The notes under the pieces were generated by a model. That model worked only from the letters and a program-made list of their open reading frames with translations, was not told where the DNA came from and searched no databases. Below, piece by piece: positions 52,941 to 60,229 of a DNA stretch of 64,000 nt (position 1 is its first letter; every line of letters starts with the position of its first letter). This DNA is from Streptomonospora nanhaiensis (GTDB lineage: Bacteria; Actinomycetota; Actinomycetes; Streptosporangiales; Streptosporangiaceae). Both the position numbers and the translations under genes were made by a program. Location: positions 6,510,001 through 6,574,000 of the forward strand of contig NZ_CP113264.1 in NCBI RefSeq assembly GCF_026642255.1, written 5' to 3'.

Positions 52941-53690
52941 TCAGCCGGGCAGCGAGTCCCAGAACCGGCGCAGGACGGCCGCGCCCCGCTCGGGGTCCTG
53001 GAGCATCCAGTAGTGGGTCAGCCCGTCCAGCTCCTCGTACTCCGCCCCCAGCTGCCGGGCCACGTCCCGGTCCTGGTCCGGGCGGGCCATCGGGTCCCCG
53101 GTCGGCACGAGCACGAGCCCGCGTGCCCGGACGGGCCCCTCGAACCCCTTGCCCCAGTCCGCGTGGAAGTTGGGCCACGCCGACCGGTAGAGCGCCAGGA
53201 TGGCGGCGCTCATCACCTCGTCGTGGGCGGCGTCCACCTCCTGCGCGAGTTCCGCGCTCATGCCCCGGGACCGGAGCACCTCCCCGAAGGTCGCCCCGCT
53301 GCCGGGGACGGCCTCGCGCAGCCCGGCCAGCGACTCCTCCCCCTCGGGGCTCTTCTGCCACAGCGTGGCCGCGTCGTGCCACGTGTACCCGGGGTGCCAG
53401 CCGTGGGCGACGTCGGAGACCCAGCTGCGGACCGGGACGTCGTGGGCGGAGACCGCGCGCATGGCCAGGTGGGCGCCCCAGTCGTGGCCGACGAGGTCGA
53501 CGGGCCCGCCGACGGCGCGGAGTTCGTCGGCCAGCCAGGCGGCGTACTCCTCCTTGCCGTGCATGCCGTCCGGCCGGGCGCTGCCGAAGCCGGGCAGGCG
53601 CAGGGCCACGCTCGGCTCGGGGACGAGGGCGCGGACGGCGTTCCAGAGCGACGGCGTCTCGGGCACACCGTGGACGAAGACGATGGTCAT
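52941..53690 (-). CDS. alpha/beta hydrolase, Asp-nucleophile type
   Basis: A 249-residue cytosolic hydrolase. VFVHGVPETPSLW forms the oxyanion hole and VGHDWGAHLAM places Asp70 as nucleophile, followed by Trp as in haloalkane dehalogenases and epoxide hydrolases. DGLTHYWMLQ near the C-terminus carries the catalytic His. The gene diverges from a TetR regulator, and two identical-type operators lie between them, so it is very probably the regulated target. Substrate unknown. Confidence 0.88.
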   Translation of the reverse strand: MTIVFVHGVPETPSLWNAVRALVPEPSVALRLPGFGSARPDGMHGKEEYAAWLADELRAVGGPVDLVGHDWGAHLAMRAVSAHDVPVRSWVSDVAHGWHPGYTWHDAATLWQKSPEGEESLAGLREAVPGSGATFGEVLRSRGMSAELAQEVDAAHDEVMSAAILALYRSAWPNFHADWGKGFEGPVRARGLVLVPTGDPMARPDQDRDVARQLGAEYEELDGLTHYWMLQDPERGAAVLRRFWDSLPG

Positions 53691-53706
53691 GCGGTTCCCC
53701 CCAAGG

Positions 53707-53762
53707 AAGTTGATAAGCTATCGATTTCACCGTAGCACGAGAAGTTGATGAGTTATCGACTT
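53707..53762. promoter_or_regulatory. two tandem palindromic TetR operators
   Basis: A 21-base unit of the form AAGTTGATrAGyTATCGAyTT occurs at 53707-53727 and 53742-53762, 35 bases apart. Each is a near-perfect palindrome (AAGT-GAT / ATC-ACTT). They fill the 92-base gap between the divergent hydrolase and TetR genes and are markedly more AT-rich than the neighbourhood. Likely the TetR binding sites, controlling both genes. Confidence 0.85.
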
Positions 53763-53782
53763 CCTGGACCCGGGGGGCAGCC

Positions 53783-54331
53783 ATGCGGGCGGACGTCGCG
53801 CGCAACAACCAGAAGATCTTCGAGAAGGCCCGGGAGGCGGTCGGCGCCGGGGAGACCGACCTCAAGCTCAACGAGCTGGCCCGCCGCGCGGGGGTCGGCG
53901 TCGGCACGGTCTACCGCCTCTTCCCCACCCCGCGGGCGATGCTGGAGGCCGTGGTCGAGGAGGCGGTCACCGACCTCAACCGCGTGGCGGCCGAGGCGGT
54001 GGCCGACCCCGACCCCCGGCGGGGACTCGACGCCTTCCTCCGGGCGGCCCTGACCGCGGCGCTCGACCAGCCCGGCCTGTTCGACGTCCTGATCACCGTC
54101 GAGGACGAGCGGGAGTCCCTGCGCCAGGCCAAGGGCGAACTCGTCGCGGCGGCCTCGCGGCTCCTCGAACGCGCCCGCCCTGAGACGCCCCTGACCGGGG
54201 AGAACCTGCTCAAGCTGCTGTGCGGGCTGATCCACGCGGTCACCGAGCACCCGGCCGAGCGCCGCCGGGCCGCCGCCGACGCCTACCTGCTCCTGCTCCG
54301 GAACGGCCTGGTCCCCGACCCCTCCGCCTGA
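53783..54331 (+). CDS. TetR-family transcriptional regulator
   Basis: A 182-residue regulator. The helix-turn-helix is KLNELARRAGVGVGTVYRLFPT (residues about 35-55), and a helical ligand domain follows with ending ERRRAAADAYLLLLRNGLVP. ATG at 53783. It diverges from the hydrolase gene, and the gap holds two operators. Expected to be autoregulatory and to be released by a substrate of the hydrolase. Confidence 0.9.
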   Translation: MRADVARNNQKIFEKAREAVGAGETDLKLNELARRAGVGVGTVYRLFPTPRAMLEAVVEEAVTDLNRVAAEAVADPDPRRGLDAFLRAALTAALDQPGLFDVLITVEDERESLRQAKGELVAAASRLLERARPETPLTGENLLKLLCGLIHAVTEHPAERRRAAADAYLLLLRNGLVPDPSA

Positions 54332-54355
54332 GGCGCGACCGGCCCGCCCGCCTCT

Positions 54356-54421
54356 CCCGATGATCTTGTACTTATAGCGAGGTTGGGCGCCCAACCTCGC
54401 TATAAGTACAAGATCATCGGG
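54356..54421. repeat. 66-bp perfect palindrome
   Basis: Two 33-base arms without a loop form an exact palindrome. The left arm starts CCCGATGATCTTGTACTTAT and the centre is TTGGGCGCCCAA. The arms are near 50 percent GC, far below the neighbouring genes. It lies 25 bases past the TetR stop and 134 bases before the kinase gene. As RNA it would form a very stable hairpin; as DNA it can extrude a cruciform. It may be a terminator for the TetR gene or a member of a dispersed repeat family. Confidence 0.9.
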
Positions 54422-54554
54422 GGGTGGGGCGGCGGGCGGCACGGGGGCGCGTCGGGGCCCGCCCTGGCCGGATGCGGGCACAAAGCCCCACAGGGGCGGA
54501 TTTCTGGGATCATCAGGCCGTTCGAACACACGACCTCTGGCGGAGCGTGAAGCC

Positions 54555-56450
54555 ATGGCCACCCCCCTGCGCGACGGCGACCCCCTCAGGATCGGCCCCT
54601 ACCGGCTGGCGGGACGGCTGGGCACGGGCGGCATGGGGAGGGTGTTCCTGGGGCGCTCACCGGGAGGACGCCTGGTCGCGGTCAAGACCGTGCACCCCGA
54701 ACTGGCCGAGGACCCCGAGTTCCGGCGGCGGTTCGCCGCCGAGGCGACCGCCGCGAGGAAGGTGGGCGGGTTCTACACCGCGCAGGTCGTGGACGCCGAC
54801 CCCGACGCCGACCCGCCCTGGCTGGCCACCGCCTACATCCCCGGCCCCTCCCTCCACCGTGCCGTGGCCGACCACGGGCCGCTCCCGGCCGAATCGGTGG
54901 CCGTGCTGGGCGCAGGGCTGGCCGAGGGCCTGGCGGCAGTGCACGCCTGCGGGGTGGTGCACCGCGACCTCAAGCCCGCCAACGTCGTCCTCGCCGAGGA
55001 CGGGCCCCGGCTCATCGACTTCGGCATCGCCCGCGCCCTGGACGCCACATCCTTCACCCGGACCTCCACGGTGCTGGGAACGGCGGCGTTCATGTCCCCC
55101 GAGCAGGCGCGCGCCCTGCCGGTGGGCCCGGCCTCGGACGTGTTCTCGCTGGGGTGCGTGCTGGCCTTCGCCGCCACGGGGCGCAGCCCGTTCGGGCAGG
55201 GCCCGGCCCACGCGGTGGCCTACCGGATCGTGCACGAGGCCCCGGACCTGGACGGCGTCCCGACCACCCTCGCGCCCCTGGTCGCCCGATGCCTGGCGAA
55301 GGGGCCCGACGACCGCCCCGGGGTCGGCGGGGCGCTGGAGGAGCTGGCCGCGCTCACGGCCTCCCTGCCCGCGCCCGCCCACGAGCGGTGGCTCCCCGAG
55401 GAGCTGACCCGGGTCGTCGCACGCCGGACCCTCGCGCTGACCGCCGTCGTCCCGGCGGCGGACGTTCCGGAGGAGGCCGCCCCCGCCATGGGAACCCCCG
55501 CCATGGGAACCCCGGCCGGGGGTGTCCCGGAGGGGGACGCCCCGGCCCGAGGAGTCCCGGGAGGGGACGCCGCCCCCGAGGGGCGTGCCGCGCGGGGAGG
55601 CCGTCCGGGGGGAACCGTCCCGGAACCGGTTCCGGCGTCGGGCGGCCACCGCGGAACCGCTCCGCGCCCGCCCGGCGTCCCCGCCCCGGGCCACCCGGTC
55701 GATCCGGTCGGCCCCGACGGACCGCCGGCGCCCCTGCTGGTCCACGAACGCCGCCGTGCACGCGGCGAGGCCCCGCCGCGTCCGCCGCGCGGGGAGCAGG
55801 CCGCCGTCCACTGGCTGCTCGTCCTCTTCGCGCTCGCCGCCGCGGTCGCGGTCGTCCACCAGCTCGTCGTGGCGGCCGAATCGGGCGTGGAGCTGAGCGG
55901 CCACGCCTATGCGGCGTCGAGGGAGCTGTGGGGGTGGCGGACCTTCGCCCTCGCCCTCTGGTACGTCCAGATCGCCCTGGGCGCGGGGCTTCTGGTGGCC
56001 TGGACGGTCTGGTTCCTGCGCGTGCGCACGCTCGCGGAGTCGTTCGCCCCCGGGCGTCTGCGCTACCGCCCGCGCATGGCGGTGCTCGGCTGGTTCGTCC
56101 CGGTGGGCAACCTCTGGCTCCCCAAGCAGATCGCCGACGACGTCTGGCACGCCTCCAGCCCCGCGGACCGGGGCGGGCGCACGGCCCCGGCCGGGGTGGT
56201 CCACCTCTGGTGGGCGCTGTGGCTGCCCGCCCTGGCGACCTGGCCCCTGTTCTGGACCCCGTGGGCGCTGATGATCGAGGAGAGGCACGGGATCGGCGAC
56301 TTCGGCTCCATCGAGGTGTACGAGTTCGAGTTCCTGCCGATGGCCTGGGCCGCTCTGGCCGCACACGCGGTGGCGGTACCGGCGGCGGTCGCCGCGGCCG
56401 TCTTCGTGCGGCGGCTGACCGACATGCAGGCGGCCAGACTCGGCGGCTGA
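54555..56450 (+). CDS. Ser/Thr protein kinase fused to DUF4328 membrane domain
   Basis: A 631-residue fusion. Residues 10-275 are a Hanks-type kinase: glycine loop GTGGMGRV, Lys44 (VAVKTVHPE), catalytic HRDLKPANVV (Asp138), DFG at 155-157 and an SPEQA activation end. Residues about 300-410 are a Pro/Gly-rich repeat linker (GTPAMGTPAGGVPEGDAPARG). Residues about 415-625 hold four membrane helices, with MAVLGWFVPVGNLWLPKQIADDVW, the DUF4328 signature. There is no PASTA or other extracellular sensor, so DUF4328 probably anchors the kinase or senses the membrane. Confidence 0.88.
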   Translation: MATPLRDGDPLRIGPYRLAGRLGTGGMGRVFLGRSPGGRLVAVKTVHPELAEDPEFRRRFAAEATAARKVGGFYTAQVVDADPDADPPWLATAYIPGPSLHRAVADHGPLPAESVAVLGAGLAEGLAAVHACGVVHRDLKPANVVLAEDGPRLIDFGIARALDATSFTRTSTVLGTAAFMSPEQARALPVGPASDVFSLGCVLAFAATGRSPFGQGPAHAVAYRIVHEAPDLDGVPTTLAPLVARCLAKGPDDRPGVGGALEELAALTASLPAPAHERWLPEELTRVVARRTLALTAVVPAADVPEEAAPAMGTPAMGTPAGGVPEGDAPARGVPGGDAAPEGRAARGGRPGGTVPEPVPASGGHRGTAPRPPGVPAPGHPVDPVGPDGPPAPLLVHERRRARGEAPPRPPRGEQAAVHWLLVLFALAAAVAVVHQLVVAAESGVELSGHAYAASRELWGWRTFALALWYVQIALGAGLLVAWTVWFLRVRTLAESFAPGRLRYRPRMAVLGWFVPVGNLWLPKQIADDVWHASSPADRGGRTAPAGVVHLWWALWLPALATWPLFWTPWALMIEERHGIGDFGSIEVYEFEFLPMAWAALAAHAVAVPAAVAAAVFVRRLTDMQAARLGG

Positions 56451-56684
56451 CCGCCCCTCGCCCCGGGACCGGTCCTGCGCAGCGCCCGCCCGTGTCCTCC
56501 GTGGCCCGGCGCAGGCCCCGGCCCACGGAGGGCGGGCGGTCCGGCCACCGGGCCACCCGGTCGAAGAGAATTCGGTCGCTTGCCCCGTATGCGGCGTGAC
56601 CTGCACCCCAACAGCGCGCCGGGCGGTTTCTCGACTTGCGTACGTGGACATTATGTGCTCAATACATCACCCAAAGTGATCGGA

Positions 56685-56975
56685 ATGCCCGTGAAGCACA
56701 CCATGGCCGCACTGCTCCTCACATCCTTCTCCACCCTCGCCCTCGGGGCCGCTCCGGCGCAGGCCGCCGGGGGCTCCCTCGTCATCAACGGCACGGAACA
56801 CCGGGACCCCCGGGGCTGCTACGACACGGACCGGTGGCCCCTCGTGGTCGACAACCGGACCGACGGCCCGGTCCACGTCTTCTCGGACCCGGGCTGCACC
56901 GGCAGATACGTCACGACGGTGGACCCGGGCGAGCGGAAGGTCGACGAGCACGGCCAGAGCGTCCACGTCGCCTGA
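56685..56975 (+). CDS. small secreted protein with two cysteines
   Basis: A 96-residue exported protein. Signal peptide (residues 1-26) ends APAQAA. The mature part of about 70 residues has two cysteines (RGCYDTDRW and DPGCTGRYV) and a beta-rich look (LVVDNRTDGPVHVFSD, VTTVDPGERKVD), as in small beta-sandwich exported proteins. ATG at 56685 is favoured, with a GTG at 56691 possible; the in-frame extension upstream spoils the signal peptide. Upstream TTGCGT and TATGTG elements may be its promoter. Function unknown. Confidence 0.65.
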   Translation: MPVKHTMAALLLTSFSTLALGAAPAQAAGGSLVINGTEHRDPRGCYDTDRWPLVVDNRTDGPVHVFSDPGCTGRYVTTVDPGERKVDEHGQSVHVA

Positions 56976-57076
56976 CCCCGCCCGCCCCCGCGCCGACGGG
57001 GGCGGGCGGCGGCGCGTCCGGTTGCGGGGATTCCCCCGGAGTCGCCGCCGTGTTACGTTCTGTTCCCGACACGCTT

Positions 57077-57090
57077 GGTAAGCGCTTGCC
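57077..57090. promoter_or_regulatory. LacI-family operator upstream of PL11 lyase
   Basis: GGTAAGCGCTTGCC is a 14-base near-palindrome with the AAGCGCTT centre typical of LacI-type repressors that control polysaccharide genes in actinomycetes. It lies 70 bases before the lyase ATG. No LacI gene is in the window, so the repressor is encoded elsewhere. Confidence 0.65.
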
Positions 57091-57160
57091 TACATGCGTG
57101 CCGACCCCCGGCGGAGCGGGGCCGCACACCCCGCCCGCGACCCCCCGAGAGAAGGAACCC

Positions 57161-59080
57161 ATGCCACCCCCCGCTCACCGACGGCGCCGGACCGCCGTCA
57201 CGGCAGCCACGGCCGCCGCGCTGGCCCTCGGCGCCGGCGCGCTCACCCTCACCGACACCGGAGGCGTCGTGACCGCGACGGCCGCCCTCACCTCCGCCTC
57301 CTCCGACACCTCCGACGCCCCCGCCGGGGCACGCGTGGCCGAGCGGCTCGACCGCGGCGTCGTCAGCGTCGGCGGCCCCGACGGCAACCTCGTCACCTGG
57401 CGGCTCCTCGGCGGCGACGACCCCGCCACCGCGTTCAACGTCTACCGCGACGGCGAGCTCATCACCCCCGAACCCCTCACCGGGGCGACCAACCACCTCG
57501 ACCCCGACGCCCCGGCCGGCGCCGCCTACACCGTCGCCGCGGTCGTCGGAGGCCAGGAGCAGCCCCCGTCCGCGCCCTCGCTCGCCTTCGCGGACGGCCA
57601 CCTGGACGTCCCCCTGGACCGTCCCGAGGGCGGCAGCGTCAACGGCTCCGCCTACACCTACGAAGCCAACGACGCCTCCGTGGGCGACCTCGACGGCGAC
57701 GGCCGGTACGAGATCGTCCTCAAGTGGGACCCGACCAACGCCAAGGACAACTCCCAGAGCGGGCACACCGGCCCCGTGCTCATCGACGCCTACACGCTCG
57801 ACGGCACCCGCCTGTGGCGCATCGACCTGGGCGCCAACATCCGGGCGGGCGCCCACTACACCCAGTTCCAGGTGTACGACTACGACGGCGACGGCAGCGC
57901 CGAGGTCGCCATGAAGACCGCCGACGGCACCCGCGACGGCGAGGGGACGGTCATCGGCGACGCCGGGGCCGACCACCGCAACTCCGGCGGGTACGTGCTC
58001 AGCGGACCCGAGTACCTGACCGTGTTCGAGGGCGCCACCGGCCGCGCCCTCGACACCGCCGACTACGCCCCCGGGCGCGGCAACGTCGCGGACTGGGGCG
58101 ACAACTACGGGAACCGGGTCGACCGGTTCCTCGCCGGGACCGCCTACCTGGACGGCGAGAACCCCAGCATGGTGTTCTCCCGCGGCTACTACACCCGCGC
58201 GGTCATCGCCGCCTGGGACTTCCGCGACGGCGAACTGACGCGGCGCTGGGTGTTCGACTCCGACGACCCCGGCAACGGGGCCTACGCCGGTCAGGGCTTC
58301 CACAGCCTGTCCGTCGCGGACGCCGACGGCGACGGGCGCGACGAGGTCATGTTCGGCGCCGCCGCCGTGGACGACGACGGAACCGGCCTGTGGGAGACCG
58401 GCCACGGGCACGGTGACGCCCTGCACGTCGGCGACTTCGTCCCCGACCGGCCCGGCCTGGAGGTGTACGGCGTCGGCGAGAACACCGCCTCCCCGGACGC
58501 CTGGCTCGCGGACGCGGCCACCGGCGACGTGCTGTGGACCCTCGGCTCCGGCAACGACAACGGACGCGGCGTGGCGGGAGACGTCTGGGCGGGCAGCCCG
58601 GGGGCCGAGTTCTGGTCCTCCAGCGTGTCCGGACTGCGCGACACCGACGGCGACGAGGTCGGGCCCAAGCCCGGATCCGCCAACTTCCTGGTGTGGTGGG
58701 ACGGCGACGGGAGCCGCGAACTGCTCGACGGGACCCGGATCGACGAGTACGACCCGGACGGGAGCACCCGCCTGCTCGACGGGGAGGGCGTCGCCTCCAA
58801 CAACGGCACCAAGGCGACCCCCGCCCTGTCCGGCGACATCCTCGGCGACTGGCGCGAGGAGGTCGTCTGGCGCACCGCCGACAACACGGCCCTGAGGATC
58901 TACTCCACACCGCACGAGACGGACCTGCGCGTCCCGACCCTCGTGCACGACACCCAGTACCGGGTGGCACTGGCCTGGCAGAACACCGCCTACAACCAGC
59001 CGCCGCACCCGTCGTTCGCCCTCGGGGACACGGCGGCCGAGGGCGCCGGGGCGCCCTGGCCGGACATCCGCCACCCCTGA
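57161..59080 (+). CDS. secreted PL11 rhamnogalacturonan lyase
   Basis: A 639-residue exported lyase. A signal peptide with RRRR start (residues 1-35, possible Tat-like or Sec) is followed by a small beta domain (VAERLDRGVVSVGGPDGNLVTWRLLG) and the eight-bladed beta-propeller of PL11 with repeated calcium loops (DLDGDGRYEIVLKWDP, DYDGDGSAEVAMKTADGT, DADGDGRDEVMFG). NYGNRVDRFLAGTAYLDGENPSMVFSRGYYTRA and DILGDWREEVVWRTADN are diagnostic. It cleaves the rhamnogalacturonan I backbone of pectin by beta-elimination; endo or exo mode not resolved. ATG with GAAGGA site. No carbohydrate-binding module is fused. Confidence 0.92.
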   Translation: MPPPAHRRRRTAVTAATAAALALGAGALTLTDTGGVVTATAALTSASSDTSDAPAGARVAERLDRGVVSVGGPDGNLVTWRLLGGDDPATAFNVYRDGELITPEPLTGATNHLDPDAPAGAAYTVAAVVGGQEQPPSAPSLAFADGHLDVPLDRPEGGSVNGSAYTYEANDASVGDLDGDGRYEIVLKWDPTNAKDNSQSGHTGPVLIDAYTLDGTRLWRIDLGANIRAGAHYTQFQVYDYDGDGSAEVAMKTADGTRDGEGTVIGDAGADHRNSGGYVLSGPEYLTVFEGATGRALDTADYAPGRGNVADWGDNYGNRVDRFLAGTAYLDGENPSMVFSRGYYTRAVIAAWDFRDGELTRRWVFDSDDPGNGAYAGQGFHSLSVADADGDGRDEVMFGAAAVDDDGTGLWETGHGHGDALHVGDFVPDRPGLEVYGVGENTASPDAWLADAATGDVLWTLGSGNDNGRGVAGDVWAGSPGAEFWSSSVSGLRDTDGDEVGPKPGSANFLVWWDGDGSRELLDGTRIDEYDPDGSTRLLDGEGVASNNGTKATPALSGDILGDWREEVVWRTADNTALRIYSTPHETDLRVPTLVHDTQYRVALAWQNTAYNQPPHPSFALGDTAAEGAGAPWPDIRHP

Positions 59081-59137
59081 TCCGTCGGCCCGGCGGACCG
59101 GCGACCCTGGTCCGGGTCCGGGTCCGGCGGGGCACGG

Positions 59138-59164
59138 CGGCCCGTCCCCTCGCGGGGCGGGCCG
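59138..59164. terminator. hairpin between convergent genes
   Basis: CGGCCCGTCCCC and GGGGCGGGCCG pair with one bulged base around a four-base loop, 58 bases after the lyase stop. It probably ends the lyase message and perhaps the converging YwqG message. Confidence 0.5.
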
Positions 59165-59266
59165 CGGTGCCCGCGGGCCTGTCGGCGGGTGGGCGGGAAG
59201 GCGGCCCGTCCGCCGACTGCCGCGCCGGGGCATGCGGGCCGGGGCGTGCGGAACGCCGGAACCGCC

Positions 59267-60046
59267 TCAGTGGTAGGTCAGCGTCACCAGGGCCGCCGCC
59301 GCGAAGTTCCCCGCCCCGAGCTCGTCGCGCCGGATGATCCAGAACGGGCACGCGGTGGTGCCGGAGACCCCGGGCATGTCCAGCTGCGTCTGGGCCAGCA
59401 GTACCCATCCCCCCTTCTCGTCCTCCGGGGAGGATCCCATGATCGGGGGGTCCTGCGGCGAGTAGGCGTACCCGCCCAGGATCAGGCTGTCTCCCCGGAC
59501 CGGCCTCCTGTGGTCGTGATCGCCCAGCCTGTACTCCCGGAAGAGGCGCTTGGTCTCCGGGTCGGAGAGGACTGCGTCGTCGGCGCCCGACGGAAAACTC
59601 CGGACGGTCCGGGCGTAGAGGGTCTGCGGATCGAGGGCGGGGAGGGCGCCCCCGTCCCCGGGAAGCGCCCGTTCGGTCGTGGGCGTCCCGGCCGGGACGT
59701 GGATCACGGACCGGGAGTCCTCGATCAGCACGGCCCCCTCGGGGTCGGTCCTGTCGGCGAAGAACAGCAGGTGCCCGTCGCGCGGCAGCGGGAGGTCGAA
59801 CCCGTCCGGGGGGAGGGCCGCGCAGTCGACCGTCGCGACGAGGTCCAGCCCGCCGCCCCACTCGACCCCCGCGGGGAGCGAGGGGAGACCGCCGTACCTC
59901 CCGGCCGGGACGCCGCCGTCGGCGTCCGACGTGGTCAGCTCGGTCTGGGGAAGGGTGAGGCGCAGGGCGTGGTCGATGACGTGTTCGGGGACGCCCTTCT
60001 CGCGAGCCGCGTCCCGATAGGTCTGGGGGTTGTCCATACCGGACAT
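59267..60046 (-). CDS. YwqG-family protein (DUF1963), copy 2
   Basis: A 259-residue paralogue of 50741-51559, with the same start (MSGMD-PxxYRxAARE), AGRYGGLPSLPAGVEW, VATVDCAALP, GHLLFFADR, LILGGYAYSPQDPPIM and CPFWIIRRDEL. The central acidic loop is shorter. ATG at 60046. It lies between the lyase and the S9 peptidase and is transcribed away from the latter. Function unknown; paralogues of this family often increase in number near toxin or immunity loci. Confidence 0.85.
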   Translation of the reverse strand: MSGMDNPQTYRDAAREKGVPEHVIDHALRLTLPQTELTTSDADGGVPAGRYGGLPSLPAGVEWGGGLDLVATVDCAALPPDGFDLPLPRDGHLLFFADRTDPEGAVLIEDSRSVIHVPAGTPTTERALPGDGGALPALDPQTLYARTVRSFPSGADDAVLSDPETKRLFREYRLGDHDHRRPVRGDSLILGGYAYSPQDPPIMGSSPEDEKGGWVLLAQTQLDMPGVSGTTACPFWIIRRDELGAGNFAAAALVTLTYH

Positions 60047-60229
60047 GCTGCCGCAGCCGGAGGACACTCGGCGCGGGCCCGGACCGCCGTCCCGCCGGAT
60101 TGACCATGCCCCTGCGTCATGGTGTTGCGTTGGTTCCGGGGCCGTCCGCGGGAGGGCCCCGGGCAGCGGTGCGCACCGCACGGGGCGCGCCGCCCGCTCA
60201 CGCGACGCCGACCCCGACTGGAGCACCGG

